Assembly: GCF_000023325.1 (NCBI RefSeq)
Contig: NC_012785.1
Location: 2,108,001-2,172,000, forward strand
Direction: 5' to 3'
Source of the DNA: Kosmotoga olearia TBF 19.5.1
GTDB taxonomy: Bacteria > Thermotogota > Thermotogae > Petrotogales > Kosmotogaceae
DNA length: 64,000 nucleotides
Below, one piece after another: positions 45,301-54,977 of the stretch. The position numbers and the translations under genes were made by a program. The number at the start of each line of letters is the position of its first letter. The first letter of the stretch is position 1. A model generated the notes under the pieces. That model worked only from the letters and a program-made list of their open reading frames with translations. It was not told where the DNA came from and did no database searches.

Positions 45301-45555
45301 ATGAGCTTACATGAAGAACTTGAACTTGTAATTGACAAAATGGTTGAGGAATTCAACAAACTGAAAAAGGAGAACGAGCAGCTCTGGAGTCAGCTGGAGG
45401 CCCTTGAGAAAGAGAAAGACGAGCTGGAAAGCAAGGTTCGTGAGCTTGAACTAAAAATCCGGACGGATAATGAAGTCATCGGTTCGCTGGTAGAAAGAAT
45501 TCGTAAGAACCTTTCCGGACAGAATTTTTCACAACAGGAGGAAAAAATTGAATGA
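45301..45555 (+). CDS. Small coiled-coil protein (ZapB-like)
   Basis: 84 residues, nearly all heptad coiled coil (L-K-K-E-N-E-Q-L-W-S-Q-L-E-A-L-E). It resembles ZapB-like division proteins in length and composition, but that similarity is mostly coiled coil. The ATG at 45301 follows GGGGGTGA. It overlaps the ZapA-like gene (ATGA), suggesting partner proteins. Confidence 0.6.
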   Translation: MSLHEELELVIDKMVEEFNKLKKENEQLWSQLEALEKEKDELESKVRELELKIRTDNEVIGSLVERIRKNLSGQNFSQQEEKIE

Positions 45556-45839
45556 AAAGACCTGTTGTTTTAAAGCTGGGTGAGAAAGAGTTTCAGTTTT
45601 TAACAACTGAACCACCCGAAATCGTTGATAAAGTGTTTGAAGAAATTCAACAGGAATATGCTTTGCTGGAAAAAGAAGTTGAAAAAGCTGGCTTTGAAAG
45701 AATTCTTGTGGCGCTTCTGGTAAATGTCACCAACGATCTTGTGAAAACACAGAATGAATTACGCAGGCTAAAGGAAAAATACGATAGCGTTCTCGATGAA
45801 TATTACAAAGGACGTGGAAGAGTTGATAGGAAAGGTTGA
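45552..45839 (+). CDS. ZapA-like cell division protein
   Basis: 95 residues: N-terminal beta strands (V-V-L-K-L-G-E-K-E-F), E-P-P-E-I-V-D-K-V, then a helix with V-A-L-L-V-N-V-T-N-D-L, the pattern of ZapA, which bundles FtsZ. GGAGG ribosome binding site lies in the preceding gene's end. Confidence 0.65.
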   Translation: MKRPVVLKLGEKEFQFLTTEPPEIVDKVFEEIQQEYALLEKEVEKAGFERILVALLVNVTNDLVKTQNELRRLKEKYDSVLDEYYKGRGRVDRKG

Positions 45840-46656
45840 TATTGGAATCTTCGATTCGGGTATTGGGGGCATCACGGTTCTGCGAGAATTAATGAAATCC
45901 GTGCCAACCGGCGTAAGATTTCATTATTTTGGCGATACTGCGAGAGTGCCGTACGGCTCCAAACCACCTTCCGAGATAAAAAAGTATGTGCACCAGGTTT
46001 TTGATTTCTTTCGAAGCCTTTCGGTTGAGGCAATAGTGACGGCCTGCAATACCTCTGACTCTATTCTCTCAAAAGAGGAGAAAAAGAGTCTCGAGGTACC
46101 TTTTTTTAGTATCATAGATCCTGTGACTGAAGCATTGAAGAATGATCTTCCTATCAATTCTTCGGTGGCAATTATCGGTACGCGAAATACAATCAAACGT
46201 TCCCTTTACCTGAAGAAATTAATAGGAAGCGATAACATATGTCGAATATCCCAGAAGGCGTGTCCCCTCTTTGTTCCACTTGTAGAGGAAGGGGTATGGG
46301 AAGGAACGCTTGCAGAGACAATCGTCAGGTATTATCTGAGAGGAATCAAGAGGTTCGCACCGGATTACCTGATACTCGGTTGCACCCACTATCCCTTCCT
46401 TTTGAAGCCCATAAAAACCTATCTGGGAGAGGATGTTAAGGTTGTTGATCCAGCTGAATACGTTGCCAGAGAGTTTAAAGCATGGATTGAAAATCAGCAA
46501 AACGATGTTGATTCTACCGTGGTGTTTTATGTTACAGGTGAGGTTGTGTCTTTCACTGAATCTTTGAAAATGATGGGATTTGATAACGCAAAGATAGACA
46601 GCGTGAAACATGTAGATATTTCCTCGCTTGAAGAAGCTCTGTGGCAGACGAGGTGA
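45796..46656 (+). CDS. murI: Glutamate racemase
   Basis: Makes D-Glu for peptidoglycan. About 285 residues with D-I-G-I-F-D-S-G-I-G-G, A-C-N-T-S (catalytic Cys) and G-C-T-H-Y-P (second Cys). The start is uncertain: ATG 45796 lacks a ribosome binding site, GTG 45814 and TTG 45823 (behind GGAAGAG) are alternatives. Overlaps zapA. Confidence 0.93.
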   Translation: MNITKDVEELIGKVDIGIFDSGIGGITVLRELMKSVPTGVRFHYFGDTARVPYGSKPPSEIKKYVHQVFDFFRSLSVEAIVTACNTSDSILSKEEKKSLEVPFFSIIDPVTEALKNDLPINSSVAIIGTRNTIKRSLYLKKLIGSDNICRISQKACPLFVPLVEEGVWEGTLAETIVRYYLRGIKRFAPDYLILGCTHYPFLLKPIKTYLGEDVKVVDPAEYVAREFKAWIENQQNDVDSTVVFYVTGEVVSFTESLKMMGFDNAKIDSVKHVDISSLEEALWQTR

Positions 46657-46661
46657 ATTTA

Positions 46662-47510
46662 ATGATAACAAGAAATCTGATAATCATCACCGGTATGTCC
46701 GGAGCCGGAAAGTCTTCTGCGCTTAGTTTTCTCGAAGATCTTGGCTTGTTTTGCGTTGACAACGTTCCACAAACGGTATTTATGGAACTTGTAGAGATGC
46801 TCAGAGATTCTAAGATAGATAGCCTTGCTATTGTGATGGATGTCCGTTCCATTTCAAAGTTTGGTCAGATCGGAAAATTGATAGATAAATTGCGAAACAT
46901 GAAGGATATAAACACAAAACTCATATTTCTTGATGCTGATGACGATGTTCTGGTCTATAGGTATCGCAAGACCAGGCGTGCACACCCTCTTCAAAAACAA
47001 TATCCCCTTGAAGAGGCGATAAAAGTAGAAAGGGGAATGCTTTCGGAATTAATGAAATTGTCTGATGTTGTGATAAATACCTCCAACATGGAAATACAGG
47101 AGATGAGGAACCGTATCCTCCAGGTATTGGAGAAAATTAACAGTGAACTTCCTCCGATACGGGTGATTGTTGAAAGTTTCAGCTTTGGTGCAGGTATTCC
47201 ACTTGATGCGAATCTTGTTTTTGACGTGAGATTTCTACCCAACCCGTATTATATTAAAGAGCTATCAGGATTAACAGGGTTGGATAAAGAAATAGAGGAG
47301 TTTATCGAGTCTTTCGAAAGTTTTTCAAAGTACTTCGAGAATTTGCTTGGCGTTTGTAAAATTACCATAGAACAATTTCTGAGAACCGGTCGTAATCAGT
47401 TGAAGATAGCCGTAGGCTGTACTGGTGGAAGGCATAGATCTGTATATGTCGCGCAGAAACTCTATCAGGCTTTGAAAGAAGATAAAATAGGGTGTCTCAA
47501 AAATCAGTAA
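46662..47510 (+). CDS. rapZ: RapZ/YvcJ nucleotide-binding protein, C-terminus replaced by IS insertion
   Basis: P-loop protein (G-M-S-G-A-G-K-S-S, residues ~9-17) of the RapZ family; in E. coli it controls GlmZ small RNA decay. The C-terminal signature G-C-T-G-G-R-H-R-S-V is present, but the last residues are supplied by the insertion (I-G-C-L-K-N-Q). The true end lies beyond the IS: removing the IS and one target copy restores D-K-K-L-K-L-K-L-N-H-R-E-L-L-I, with the usual H-R motif. The ATG at 46662 has GAGGTGA. Confidence 0.9.
   Translation: MITRNLIIITGMSGAGKSSALSFLEDLGLFCVDNVPQTVFMELVEMLRDSKIDSLAIVMDVRSISKFGQIGKLIDKLRNMKDINTKLIFLDADDDVLVYRYRKTRRAHPLQKQYPLEEAIKVERGMLSELMKLSDVVINTSNMEIQEMRNRILQVLEKINSELPPIRVIVESFSFGAGIPLDANLVFDVRFLPNPYYIKELSGLTGLDKEIEEFIESFESFSKYFENLLGVCKITIEQFLRTGRNQLKIAVGCTGGRHRSVYVAQKLYQALKEDKIGCLKNQ
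47476..47487. repeat. Left target-site duplication of the IS
   Basis: AAGAAGATAAAA, repeated exactly at 48557-48568 on the other side of the IS. Confidence 0.85.
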
Positions 47511-48556
47511 CAGCCAATAATATCAGCCACCTTTCTGTGAGGACGGCTGTTCAAGATATTGAACATAACACAAAGATTGTATGCCAATATGGCCAAACCC
47601 AATACCGCATCATAATTCCTGTTTCTCACATACCAAATGTATTCCAGATTGAAATATTCTTGTAGAATGTTAATCGTTCTCTCTATCTCCCAACGGTTTT
47701 TATACTTCTCCGCATATATTTGCCTCAATTGAATGCCCAGCCAACGAGCCTGACACTGTTTTTCCAGTGATACACCTTTCCTTTTGTTTGTGTCTATTAC
47801 TGGTATCATGCTACTACAATCGAATATATAACGGTATATCTGTTGCGAATCATATGCGCTGTCTGCGAGGAAATACTTATATCCCTGGCCAGAATCTATT
47901 TGTGCCTTTGCCACCGTCGAATCGTGTACAGCTGCTGGCGTTGTCATCCAATCTTGAATCAATAGGTTCTGTGCATCCAAACTCATATGTACCTTTCTTC
48001 CGTATTCCCAGCCTTTTGTCGTCTTTGTCCAACTGGATTGGGGGTCTTTGTATTTCCCTGTCCTTCTTCGTCTTTGTGCTGTATGGGTTTTACAAGTCTT
48101 GGTCACGAAAGGAATCCACCACCAACTCAATCCTTTCAAGTCCTTCTATATCCAAAAAGAGGTTTACAACATCTTTGTTTATCCTGTGAAGAGGCAATTC
48201 TCTTACTCTCCTGGATATAGTCTGGAATGGTGGTATGTTTTTCAAGTCCAAGAGTTCCATGTATTTGGGATTCTTTTCTAAAAAGTTCTTTGCCCCACGA
48301 TATGAGACATCGCATAGCTTCAATAAAATGGAAAGTTTCAAGATGCTCTTGTCAGAATAAGCCTTTCTTCTACCTCTGCCTTGTTTGTTAACGAAGTTAG
48401 AAGGCAAAAGCTTGTCTAACTGCTCAATAATCTTTACAATATCGCTTTTTGTGAGTTCTTGTGGTACCATTTATTTGGGCCTCCTTTCTTGTTTTGGGCT
48501 ATTTCAATGGTACCACCATTGGAACTTGGGAGGCCCGCTTTTTTTCGTGACACCCT
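47488..48556 (-). mobile_element. Insertion sequence, about 1.07 kb, DDE transposase type (IS4/IS5-like)
   Basis: Terminal inverted repeats AGGGTGTC (from 47489) and GACACCCT (to 48556), with similar A/T-rich inner bases, bound a transposase in two frames. A 12-bp target duplication (AAGAAGATAAAA) flanks it, which is the IS4-family size. It sits within the 3' end of rapZ in antisense orientation. Exact ends could shift by one base. Confidence 0.88.
47504..48470 (-). CDS. Transposase in two frames (N part 48470-48090, C part 48139-47504)
   Basis: The N part (126 residues, ATG with AAAGGAGG upstream) is a helical domain ending in the DDE first-Asp strand L-V-V-D-S-F. The C part continues V-T-K-T-C-K-T-H-T-A and has F-L-A-D-S-A-Y-D (second Asp) and N-R-W-E-I-E-R (Glu with R). 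The two frames join if one base is skipped (+1) at TTT-C-GTG near 48109-48103. This is either a programmed +1 shift or a one-base defect. Confidence 0.75.
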
Positions 48557-48568
48557 AAGAAGATAAAA
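48557..48568. repeat. Right target-site duplication of the IS
   Basis: AAGAAGATAAAA, identical to the copy at 47476-47487. Confidence 0.85.
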
Positions 48569-48605
48569 AACTAAAATTGAAACTTAACCACAGGGAGCTT
48601 CTGAT

Positions 48606-49568
48606 ATGAAACGCATAGTTGTTATAGGTGGCGGAACAGGGATCAGTACCGTCGGCAGGGCACTGAAATCGCTGCCCTTTAATTTGACATTTATCGTTAC
48701 AATAACCGATGATGGTGGTAGCTCCGGGTTACTGAGAAGAGATTTATCAATTCCACCACCCGGAGATATAAGAAACAACCTGATAGCACTGGCAGATGAT
48801 GAAGAACTTTTAACAAAGATTTTTTCTTTCAGGTTTCGGTCTCCTGAACTGAAAAACCATTCACTGGGGAATCTAATAATTGCGGGATTAACAGAATTGC
48901 TTGGAAGTTTTCCCGAAGCCGTTGCTGCAGCATCGCGTTTGTTAAAGATCAATGGTACCGTATTGCCTGTGGCCGATGGTCTGGTACATCTAATTGGAAG
49001 GCTTGCAAATGGGGAACACGTTGTTGGAGAAACAGAAGTATCCAGACATGGAAAAGAGATAATAGAACTTATGCTGGATCCAGAGATTGAAGCATTGCCT
49101 CAAGTTCTGGAGGCAATAGGAGCAGCGGATGCTATCTTTATCGGCCCGGGAAGTCTTTTGACGAGCATAGTTCCAAATTTTCTGGTAAAAGGAGTTAAAG
49201 AGGTCCTGCAGAGTTCCAATGCTCCGAAGGTTTTTATAGCTAATCTCGTTACCCAGCCTGGTGAAACGGACGGTTTTTCATTGAGAAAACATGTGGAAAT
49301 TGTTGAGAAGTATTCAGGAATAAAACTGGATAAGATATACTGGACTGACGTTAGTAAATTTACCGGAAAAACCCTAAAAAGGTACATCGGGAAAGGGTAT
49401 TTCCCTGTGATCAATGATATGAAAGAAGACCCTCGTACCGTAGAATTACCTGGGGTTGAGGAAAGATTGATTGTTGATAACAGACGCAAGAAGGTTCTAA
49501 GGCACTCGCAGAAGGATATCTTGTTTATAGCGAGGGATTTAAAACTTGTGGAGGAATGTCAAGAATGA
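48606..49568 (+). CDS. yvcK: YvcK/CofD-like gluconeogenesis factor
   Basis: 320 residues: V-I-G-G-G-T-G-I-S-T near the start, T-D-D-G-G-S-S-G, and P-G-D-I-R-N-N. Binds nucleotide sugars and affects wall and carbon metabolism. The ATG overlaps the original rapZ stop; its ribosome binding site CAGGGAG is in the rapZ tail now cut off by the IS, so it may have lost its upstream promoter. Part of the conserved rapZ-yvcK-whiA group. Confidence 0.93.
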   Translation: MKRIVVIGGGTGISTVGRALKSLPFNLTFIVTITDDGGSSGLLRRDLSIPPPGDIRNNLIALADDEELLTKIFSFRFRSPELKNHSLGNLIIAGLTELLGSFPEAVAAASRLLKINGTVLPVADGLVHLIGRLANGEHVVGETEVSRHGKEIIELMLDPEIEALPQVLEAIGAADAIFIGPGSLLTSIVPNFLVKGVKEVLQSSNAPKVFIANLVTQPGETDGFSLRKHVEIVEKYSGIKLDKIYWTDVSKFTGKTLKRYIGKGYFPVINDMKEDPRTVELPGVEERLIVDNRRKKVLRHSQKDILFIARDLKLVEECQE

Positions 49569-50509
49569 GTTTCTCTGAGAATGTTAAAGAAGAATTGTAT
49601 CATCTTCCTTTGGAAGATAGTGCCGAAGCTAAAGCTGAGTTCTTCGGCTTCGTAAAATCAAGAGGAGCACTCAGGATACGTTCAAACAACACCTTTCTGG
49701 TCATACCTTTGGGATCGATATCGAGTCTGAAACGCCTTTATCTGTTGAGCAAGTTTCTTGACCTTTCTCTTTTTGAAACGCAGGTAAAGGAAACCCTGAG
49801 ATTCAAACATGTTCGTGGCGGAGAAATAATCTATCGTTTTTCGGATGTAGAAAAGCTCTTAAAGATGGCAAAAATATCGATTACCGGTGATTCTCTACCA
49901 CCTCTGGTTAAAAAGGATCCCGTGTATTTTGGAGCCTTTGTCAGGGGATTGTTTCTAGCTGGCGGCTCCATTGTAGATCCCTCTAAGGGGTATCATCTCG
50001 AAGTAATACTCGATACAACGAGAGAGTTTGTCGAAAGATTGAAAGCGCACCTATGGAGCGCTTTCAACATAAAGTCCGGGATAGTTACCGTGAGAAATCA
50101 TTTCAAGCTCTACCTAAAAAGCTCTAGAGACATCATCGAGCTTTTATCTCTTATGGGGGCTTTCCGTGTTGTCGCTGTTTTACAGAAAGCTGTGGAGGTT
50201 CGCCAGATACGAAGTGATGTTAGCAGGACACTGAACTTTCTTACTGCAAACGCGAATAAATCCGGTCAGGCGATGGCCAGGCAGGTAAAAGCTATTCGGC
50301 TTATAGAAGAAAAGATTGGATTGGATAGATTGCCCGAAGACCTGAGAAAAATTGCAGAACTCAGGTTAGAGTATGAGGATTTGAGTTTGCGCGAACTTGG
50401 CGAACTTATGGATCCTCCCATGAGTAAGTCGGCTGTTTATAATAGGTTCAAAAAGATAATCAAAATCGCGGAGTCGCTGGGGGGATTAGATGAAATGCCC
50501 GTTTTGTAA
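49565..50509 (+). CDS. whiA: WhiA DNA-binding regulator
   Basis: 314 residues with the LAGLIDADG-like N-terminal domain and C-terminal helix-turn-helix ([19 protein letters not shown]). The ATG at 49565 gives the usual M-S-F-S start with GGAGG upstream; the ATG at 49556 touches that site. Overlaps yvcK by 4 bp. Confidence 0.93.
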   Translation: MSFSENVKEELYHLPLEDSAEAKAEFFGFVKSRGALRIRSNNTFLVIPLGSISSLKRLYLLSKFLDLSLFETQVKETLRFKHVRGGEIIYRFSDVEKLLKMAKISITGDSLPPLVKKDPVYFGAFVRGLFLAGGSIVDPSKGYHLEVILDTTREFVERLKAHLWSAFNIKSGIVTVRNHFKLYLKSSRDIIELLSLMGAFRVVAVLQKAVEVRQIRSDVSRTLNFLTANANKSGQAMARQVKAIRLIEEKIGLDRLPEDLRKIAELRLEYEDLSLRELGELMDPPMSKSAVYNRFKKIIKIAESLGGLDEMPVL

Positions 50510-50966
50510 CAGCGAAGAAACGAGAGTAATCGATACACGACTCACAGATGACGGTCATGTTGTTCGTAGACGAAGAGAGTGTGAGCATTGTGGAGGACGA
50601 TTCACAACTTACGAACGTTTTGAACAAAAACCGATTTTTGTGGTAAAAAAAGGTGGTCAACGCGAAAGATTTGATAGAAATAAAGTTTTGAATGGTATTT
50701 TGAAAGCCTGTGAAAAGAGACCTGTTTCCATAGAAGAAATAGAGAACATGTCAAGCGAGATCGAGCAGGAGGTCTTGCGATCCGGCAAGGCTGAAATTAG
50801 CTCGAAGGAAATAGGTGAGATGGTTATGGAAAAATTGAAAAGAAAAGATCGTGTTGCGTACGTCAGGTTTGCATCAGTTTACAAAGAATTCAGAGATTTG
50901 GACCATTTCATGGATATAATAAGGGAGCTAAAGGACGAACTGAAGAAGCGCGACAGGAGGGATTAA
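50490..50966 (+). CDS. nrdR: NrdR transcriptional repressor of ribonucleotide reductase genes
   Basis: 158 residues: zinc ribbon M-K-C-P-F-C ... C-E-H-C-G-G-R-F and an ATP-cone domain. No NrdR box was found in this window. Overlaps whiA by 20 bp. Confidence 0.96.
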   Translation: MKCPFCNSEETRVIDTRLTDDGHVVRRRRECEHCGGRFTTYERFEQKPIFVVKKGGQRERFDRNKVLNGILKACEKRPVSIEEIENMSSEIEQEVLRSGKAEISSKEIGEMVMEKLKRKDRVAYVRFASVYKEFRDLDHFMDIIRELKDELKKRDRRD

Positions 50967-50967
50967 G

Positions 50968-51444
50968 GTGTCTAAAAAGAATGTGATTTACCTTACGAAA
51001 GAAGGTTATGAAAACCTGAAAAATGAATTGAATACGCTGAGAAAGAAGTTGATGTACGAGGTTGCAGAAAGAATAAAAGAAGCAAGAGAATTGGGAGATC
51101 TCAGCGAGAATAGTGAATATGATGAAGCAAAAAACGAGCAAGGAAAGATAGACAGCAGAATCAAAGAACTGGAATACATCCTTGACAATGCCGAAATTAT
51201 AGAGGATGATGGGGATAATAGTGTTGTAAAACTCGGCGCCAAGGTCAGGCTGAGAAATTTAAAAACAAACGAAGAGATTGAGATAAGAATTGTCAACTCA
51301 CAGGAAGCCGATATATTCGAGAACAAAATCAGTGCTGACTCACCAATAGGTAAGGCTGTTTTAGAAAGAAGCGTCGATGATGAAGTTGTTGTAAGAACAC
51401 CTTCTGGAATTATTAAGTACAAGATAATAACCATCAGCAGGTAG
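50968..51444 (+). CDS. greA: Transcription elongation factor GreA
   Basis: 158 residues: coiled-coil N-terminal domain with [12 protein letters not shown] (the tip acidic residues) and an FKBP-like C-terminal domain with S-P-I-G-K-A. GTG start, AGGAGG upstream. Rescues stalled RNA polymerase. Confidence 0.95.
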   Translation: MSKKNVIYLTKEGYENLKNELNTLRKKLMYEVAERIKEARELGDLSENSEYDEAKNEQGKIDSRIKELEYILDNAEIIEDDGDNSVVKLGAKVRLRNLKTNEEIEIRIVNSQEADIFENKISADSPIGKAVLERSVDDEVVVRTPSGIIKYKIITISR

Positions 51445-51458
51445 TGGGGGGTTGGCAA

Positions 51459-52973
51459 ATGAACGAACAAATAAGACAACATAAACTCAATGAGATAGAG
51501 GAACTTCGTTCCATGGGGATAGAACCGTATCCTCATCATTTCGAAAAGACCCATAGTACCAGTGATATCCGCAAAGAATATGATATGCTTCAGCCATCGG
51601 AAACCAAAGAAGATACAACCATTTCAGTTGCAGGAAGAGTGATGGCTCTCAGGCATCATGGTAAATCATCGTTCTTTGTCTTGAAGGATAGCGATGGAAG
51701 AATACAAGCATATATCAGAAAAGATTCCGTTGGCGACGAAGCATTCAAACTTTTCAAGAAATATGTCAGTATCGGAGATTTTGTTGGTGTAAAAGGGTTC
51801 CCGTTTAAAACCCACACAGGTGAACTGTCTATTTTTGTTAAGGATTTCAAGCTCCTGTCCAAAGCTATAAGAACGATGCCTGAAAAATGGCATGGAATAA
51901 AGGACAAGGAAATAATTTATAGGCAGAGATACGTGGAAATGATTGCCAGCGATGACGCCATTAAAAGATTCAAGATCAGATTCGAGCTCCTAAGACGTGT
52001 TAGAGAGTTTCTTAATGCAAGGGGTTTTATAGAAGTAGAAACGCCGATCCTTCATTCTGTCACCGGTGGAGCTTCCGCAAGACCATTTGTGACCCATATC
52101 AACGTTTTTGATTCGGATATGTACCTGAGAATCGCTGAGGAGCTATATCTCAAAAGATATCTAGTGGGCGGATTTGAGAAGATATATGAAATTGGAAAGA
52201 ATTTCAGGAACGAGGGAATGTCTTATAAGCATCATCCGGAGTTTGTCATGATGGAACTATATCAGGCTTATGCCGACTACAACGATATTATGGACCTTAC
52301 CGAGGATCTTATAAGCACCGTCGTAGAGCAGCTCACAGGTTCCACGAAGATCGTTTATCAGGGTAAGGAAATAGATTTTGCCAAACCATGGCTGCGTATC
52401 AAGATGGCTGATTTCATCAAAGAAAAGCTCGGAGTTGATATACTTGAAGATTCCGATGAAAGGTTAATTGAGGTTCTTGAGAAACATAACAGTGTTCCTG
52501 AGATCAAAGAAAGAGGCCATCTCATAGAAAAGTTATGGGATCTTGTTGAGGATGATATTGTACAACCTACCTTTGTTGTTGAACATCCTGTCATCATTTC
52601 TCCACTTGCGAAGGTCCACAGAGAAGATCCGAGGGTAACAGAAAGGTTTGAATTAATTATAAATGGCATGGAATGTGCGAACGCCTTTAGTGAACTCAAT
52701 GACCCAATCGAACAGTACAGGAGATTCCTCCATCAGGCTGGATTAAGAGAAGCCGGTGATGCCGAAGCACAAATGATGGATCGTGATTTCATACGCGCTT
52801 TGGAATATGGCATGCCCCCAACTGGAGGTCTTGGGATTGGTTGGGACAGGATTCTCATGTTCGTTACCGATTCTCCCACCATACGCGATGTGATTCCCTT
52901 CCCGCTGGTAAGGCCGTTGAGTTTTGAAGAAGAGGAGAAAATTGTTACCGATGCAGAGGAAGAGGAAAGCTGA
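51459..52973 (+). CDS. lysS: Lysyl-tRNA synthetase, class II
   Basis: 504 residues: OB-fold anticodon domain ([13 protein letters not shown]), class II motif 1 (F-I-E-V-E-T-P-I), motif 2 (F-R-N-E-G-M-S) and motif 3 (G-I-G-W-D-R). The ATG at 51459 has a G-rich site (GGGGGG) upstream; the GTG at 51444 lies within it and overlaps greA. Confidence 0.97.
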   Translation: MNEQIRQHKLNEIEELRSMGIEPYPHHFEKTHSTSDIRKEYDMLQPSETKEDTTISVAGRVMALRHHGKSSFFVLKDSDGRIQAYIRKDSVGDEAFKLFKKYVSIGDFVGVKGFPFKTHTGELSIFVKDFKLLSKAIRTMPEKWHGIKDKEIIYRQRYVEMIASDDAIKRFKIRFELLRRVREFLNARGFIEVETPILHSVTGGASARPFVTHINVFDSDMYLRIAEELYLKRYLVGGFEKIYEIGKNFRNEGMSYKHHPEFVMMELYQAYADYNDIMDLTEDLISTVVEQLTGSTKIVYQGKEIDFAKPWLRIKMADFIKEKLGVDILEDSDERLIEVLEKHNSVPEIKERGHLIEKLWDLVEDDIVQPTFVVEHPVIISPLAKVHREDPRVTERFELIINGMECANAFSELNDPIEQYRRFLHQAGLREAGDAEAQMMDRDFIRALEYGMPPTGGLGIGWDRILMFVTDSPTIRDVIPFPLVRPLSFEEEEKIVTDAEEEES

Positions 52974-52984
52974 GGAGGGATTTT

Positions 52985-53446
52985 ATGACTCTGTATGAGA
53001 GGATACAGGCTGAACTAAAGCAGGCTATGAAAGACAAGGATTCCGTGAAGATGAATACCTTGAGAGCTGTGGTAGCCGCTGCAAAAAATTACCTTGTGTC
53101 TTCCGAGAAGGCACGTGAAAAAGGCATAACCGATGAGGTCCTTTTGGATCTCATAATGAAAGAAGCGAAGAAAAGAGAAGAATCAATAGAAGCTTACAGG
53201 AAGGCAAAACGTGACGACCTTGCCGCACAGGAGGAAGCGGAACTTAAGATCTTAAAGGCATTTTTGCCAGAGATGATGAATGAAGAAGAGATAAGGGAAC
53301 TCGCCCTAAAAACAATCGATTCTGTTGGTGCAAAAGGTCCATCGGACCTTGGGAAGATAATGAGAGAGATTATGCCAAAAGTCAAAGGAAGGGCCAACGG
53401 GAAAACAGTCAACAGAATCGTCAGGGAGCTTCTGGAAAGCAAGTAA
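52985..53446 (+). CDS. yqeY: GatB/YqeY domain protein
   Basis: 153 residues, the YqeY family (related to the tail domain of GatB), A-K-K-R-E-E-S-I-E-A-Y and G-R-A-N-G-K conserved. Possibly a tRNA/amidotransferase accessory; function unclear. ATG with GAGGAGGG upstream. Confidence 0.9.
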   Translation: MTLYERIQAELKQAMKDKDSVKMNTLRAVVAAAKNYLVSSEKAREKGITDEVLLDLIMKEAKKREESIEAYRKAKRDDLAAQEEAELKILKAFLPEMMNEEEIRELALKTIDSVGAKGPSDLGKIMREIMPKVKGRANGKTVNRIVRELLESK

Positions 53447-53447
53447 T

Positions 53448-54815
53448 ATGAAGGTAGATATATTGACAGCAGAAATCGGGAGCACCACAACGGTGCTCTC
53501 GGCGTTTATTTCCGACGGCTCTGGAAAGATGAAGTTTTTGGGTCAGGGCGAGTTTTATACAACGGTCAATGAAGGAGACGTAACAATAGGAATCGAAAAA
53601 GCGATTGATGTTTTGAAGCACCGGCTTAACGAAAGCAAACTTGATTACGAATTGCTGCTGGCTACGAGCAGTGCTGCTGGCGGTTTGAAAATGACGGTGC
53701 ACGGGCTGGTTTATGATATGACCGTTAAGGCTGCAAAGGAAGCTGCTCTTGGTGCTGGGGCAGTTATCAAATACGTTACTGCCGGAAAGATGACAGAGCA
53801 TGATCTTGAAAAAGTTCTGGAGATTGATCCGCGTTTGATCCTACTTGCTGGAGGAGTCGATTACGGAGAAAGGGAAACTGTTCTGCACAACGCGGAGATG
53901 CTCGCAAAACTCCCGCTGAATGTTCCGATTATTTATGCCGGCAATATTACAGCCGCTGAGGAAGCCCAAAGGGTTCTTGAAGCATCGGGAAAGGAAGTTT
54001 TGGTAACAGAAAATGTTTATCCACGAATTGACCAGTTGAACGTTGAACCAACCAGGAAAATTATCAGGGATGTCTTTGCGAAACATATAGTAAAAGGTCC
54101 TGGAATGGACAAAATCTATTCTATTGTTGGTAGAAATGTTATCCCGACGCCGGCGGCGGTAATGCTCACAACCGAATTGCTGGCTGAGGAGTACGAAGAT
54201 GTCCTTGTGGTAGATATAGGCGGTGCAACAACGGATGTTGATTCCTATACCAGTGGAGATCCTGAGATCCAGAAGATTCTTATAGCTCCTGAACCTCTTG
54301 CCAAGCGTACGGTTGAAGGGGATCTAGGGGTTTTTGTTAATGCGAAGAATGTGATTGATTACATAGGAAAAGACGCGTTGATGACAGAATTCAACGATTT
54401 TGAAGAGATAATCAGGGAGATATCGCCATATCCGAAGAATTCAAGAACGGAAACGTTCATTTCTCGTCTGGCAAAATACTGTTTTGAAACCTCAATCCGG
54501 CGTCATGCGGGAAGGATCAGGCAGTTGTATGGTCCCCTCGGCCGTGTTGAAGTGGCCGAAGGAAAAGATTTAACGGCAATAAAACTTTTGGTTGGTACCG
54601 GAGGGGTGCTGACACGGTCTAAATACCGCTGGGAAGTAATGAAAACAGTTTCCACACTTTCGAGACGCTATAATAGAGAACTGCTACCGCGACCCGAGGT
54701 GCGTGTTGCCAGTGATAAACACTATATTTTTGCGGCTTTGGGGGTCATCTCAACAGTTGATAGGACGGTGGCCAGGGAGCTATTGAAAGAGGATATAGAG
54801 TTTCATGATTGTTAA
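53448..54815 (+). CDS. GlmL/MutL-like ATPase (reactivation factor for a B12 mutase)
   Basis: 455 residues of the GlmL (MutL) family: A-E-I-G-S-T-T-T phosphate loop at the start and V-V-D-I-G-G-A-T-T-D. Known members accompany glutamate mutase or ornithine/lysine aminomutases and may reactivate them. No mutase is in this window, so its partner is elsewhere or it has another role. ATG one bp after yqeY. Confidence 0.85.
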   Translation: MKVDILTAEIGSTTTVLSAFISDGSGKMKFLGQGEFYTTVNEGDVTIGIEKAIDVLKHRLNESKLDYELLLATSSAAGGLKMTVHGLVYDMTVKAAKEAALGAGAVIKYVTAGKMTEHDLEKVLEIDPRLILLAGGVDYGERETVLHNAEMLAKLPLNVPIIYAGNITAAEEAQRVLEASGKEVLVTENVYPRIDQLNVEPTRKIIRDVFAKHIVKGPGMDKIYSIVGRNVIPTPAAVMLTTELLAEEYEDVLVVDIGGATTDVDSYTSGDPEIQKILIAPEPLAKRTVEGDLGVFVNAKNVIDYIGKDALMTEFNDFEEIIREISPYPKNSRTETFISRLAKYCFETSIRRHAGRIRQLYGPLGRVEVAEGKDLTAIKLLVGTGGVLTRSKYRWEVMKTVSTLSRRYNRELLPRPEVRVASDKHYIFAALGVISTVDRTVARELLKEDIEFHDC

Positions 54816-54830
54816 ATCTTACAGAAAACA

Positions 54831-54865
54831 AATAAAGGGAGCATTTGCTCCCTTTATTGCTTTTA
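54831..54865. terminator. Bidirectional terminator between glmL and tRNA-Gly
   Basis: AATAAAGGGAGCA (54831-54843) pairs with TGCTCCCTTTATT (54846-54858); T-rich on the plus strand after it. Confidence 0.85.
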
Positions 54866-54941
54866 TGGAGCGGGCGACGGGACTCGAACCCGCGACCCTC
54901 AGCTTGGGAAGCTGATGCTCTACCAACTGAGCTACACCCGC
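54866..54941 (-). tRNA. tRNA-Gly (anticodon CCC)
   Basis: Full cloverleaf: acceptor GCGGGTG with CGCCCGC, T-loop GGGTTCGAGTCCC, anticodon stem TCAGC/GCTGA with loop TTCCCAA (anticodon CCC), and encoded CCA end. 76 nt. Confidence 0.95.
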
Positions 54942-54977
54942 ACACAAAGAGATTTTAGCACCCGGGATATCACATTG

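Noticed and set aside
47767-48281. Plus-strand frames in the IS
   Set aside because: Shadows of the minus-strand transposase; no ribosome binding site or family match.
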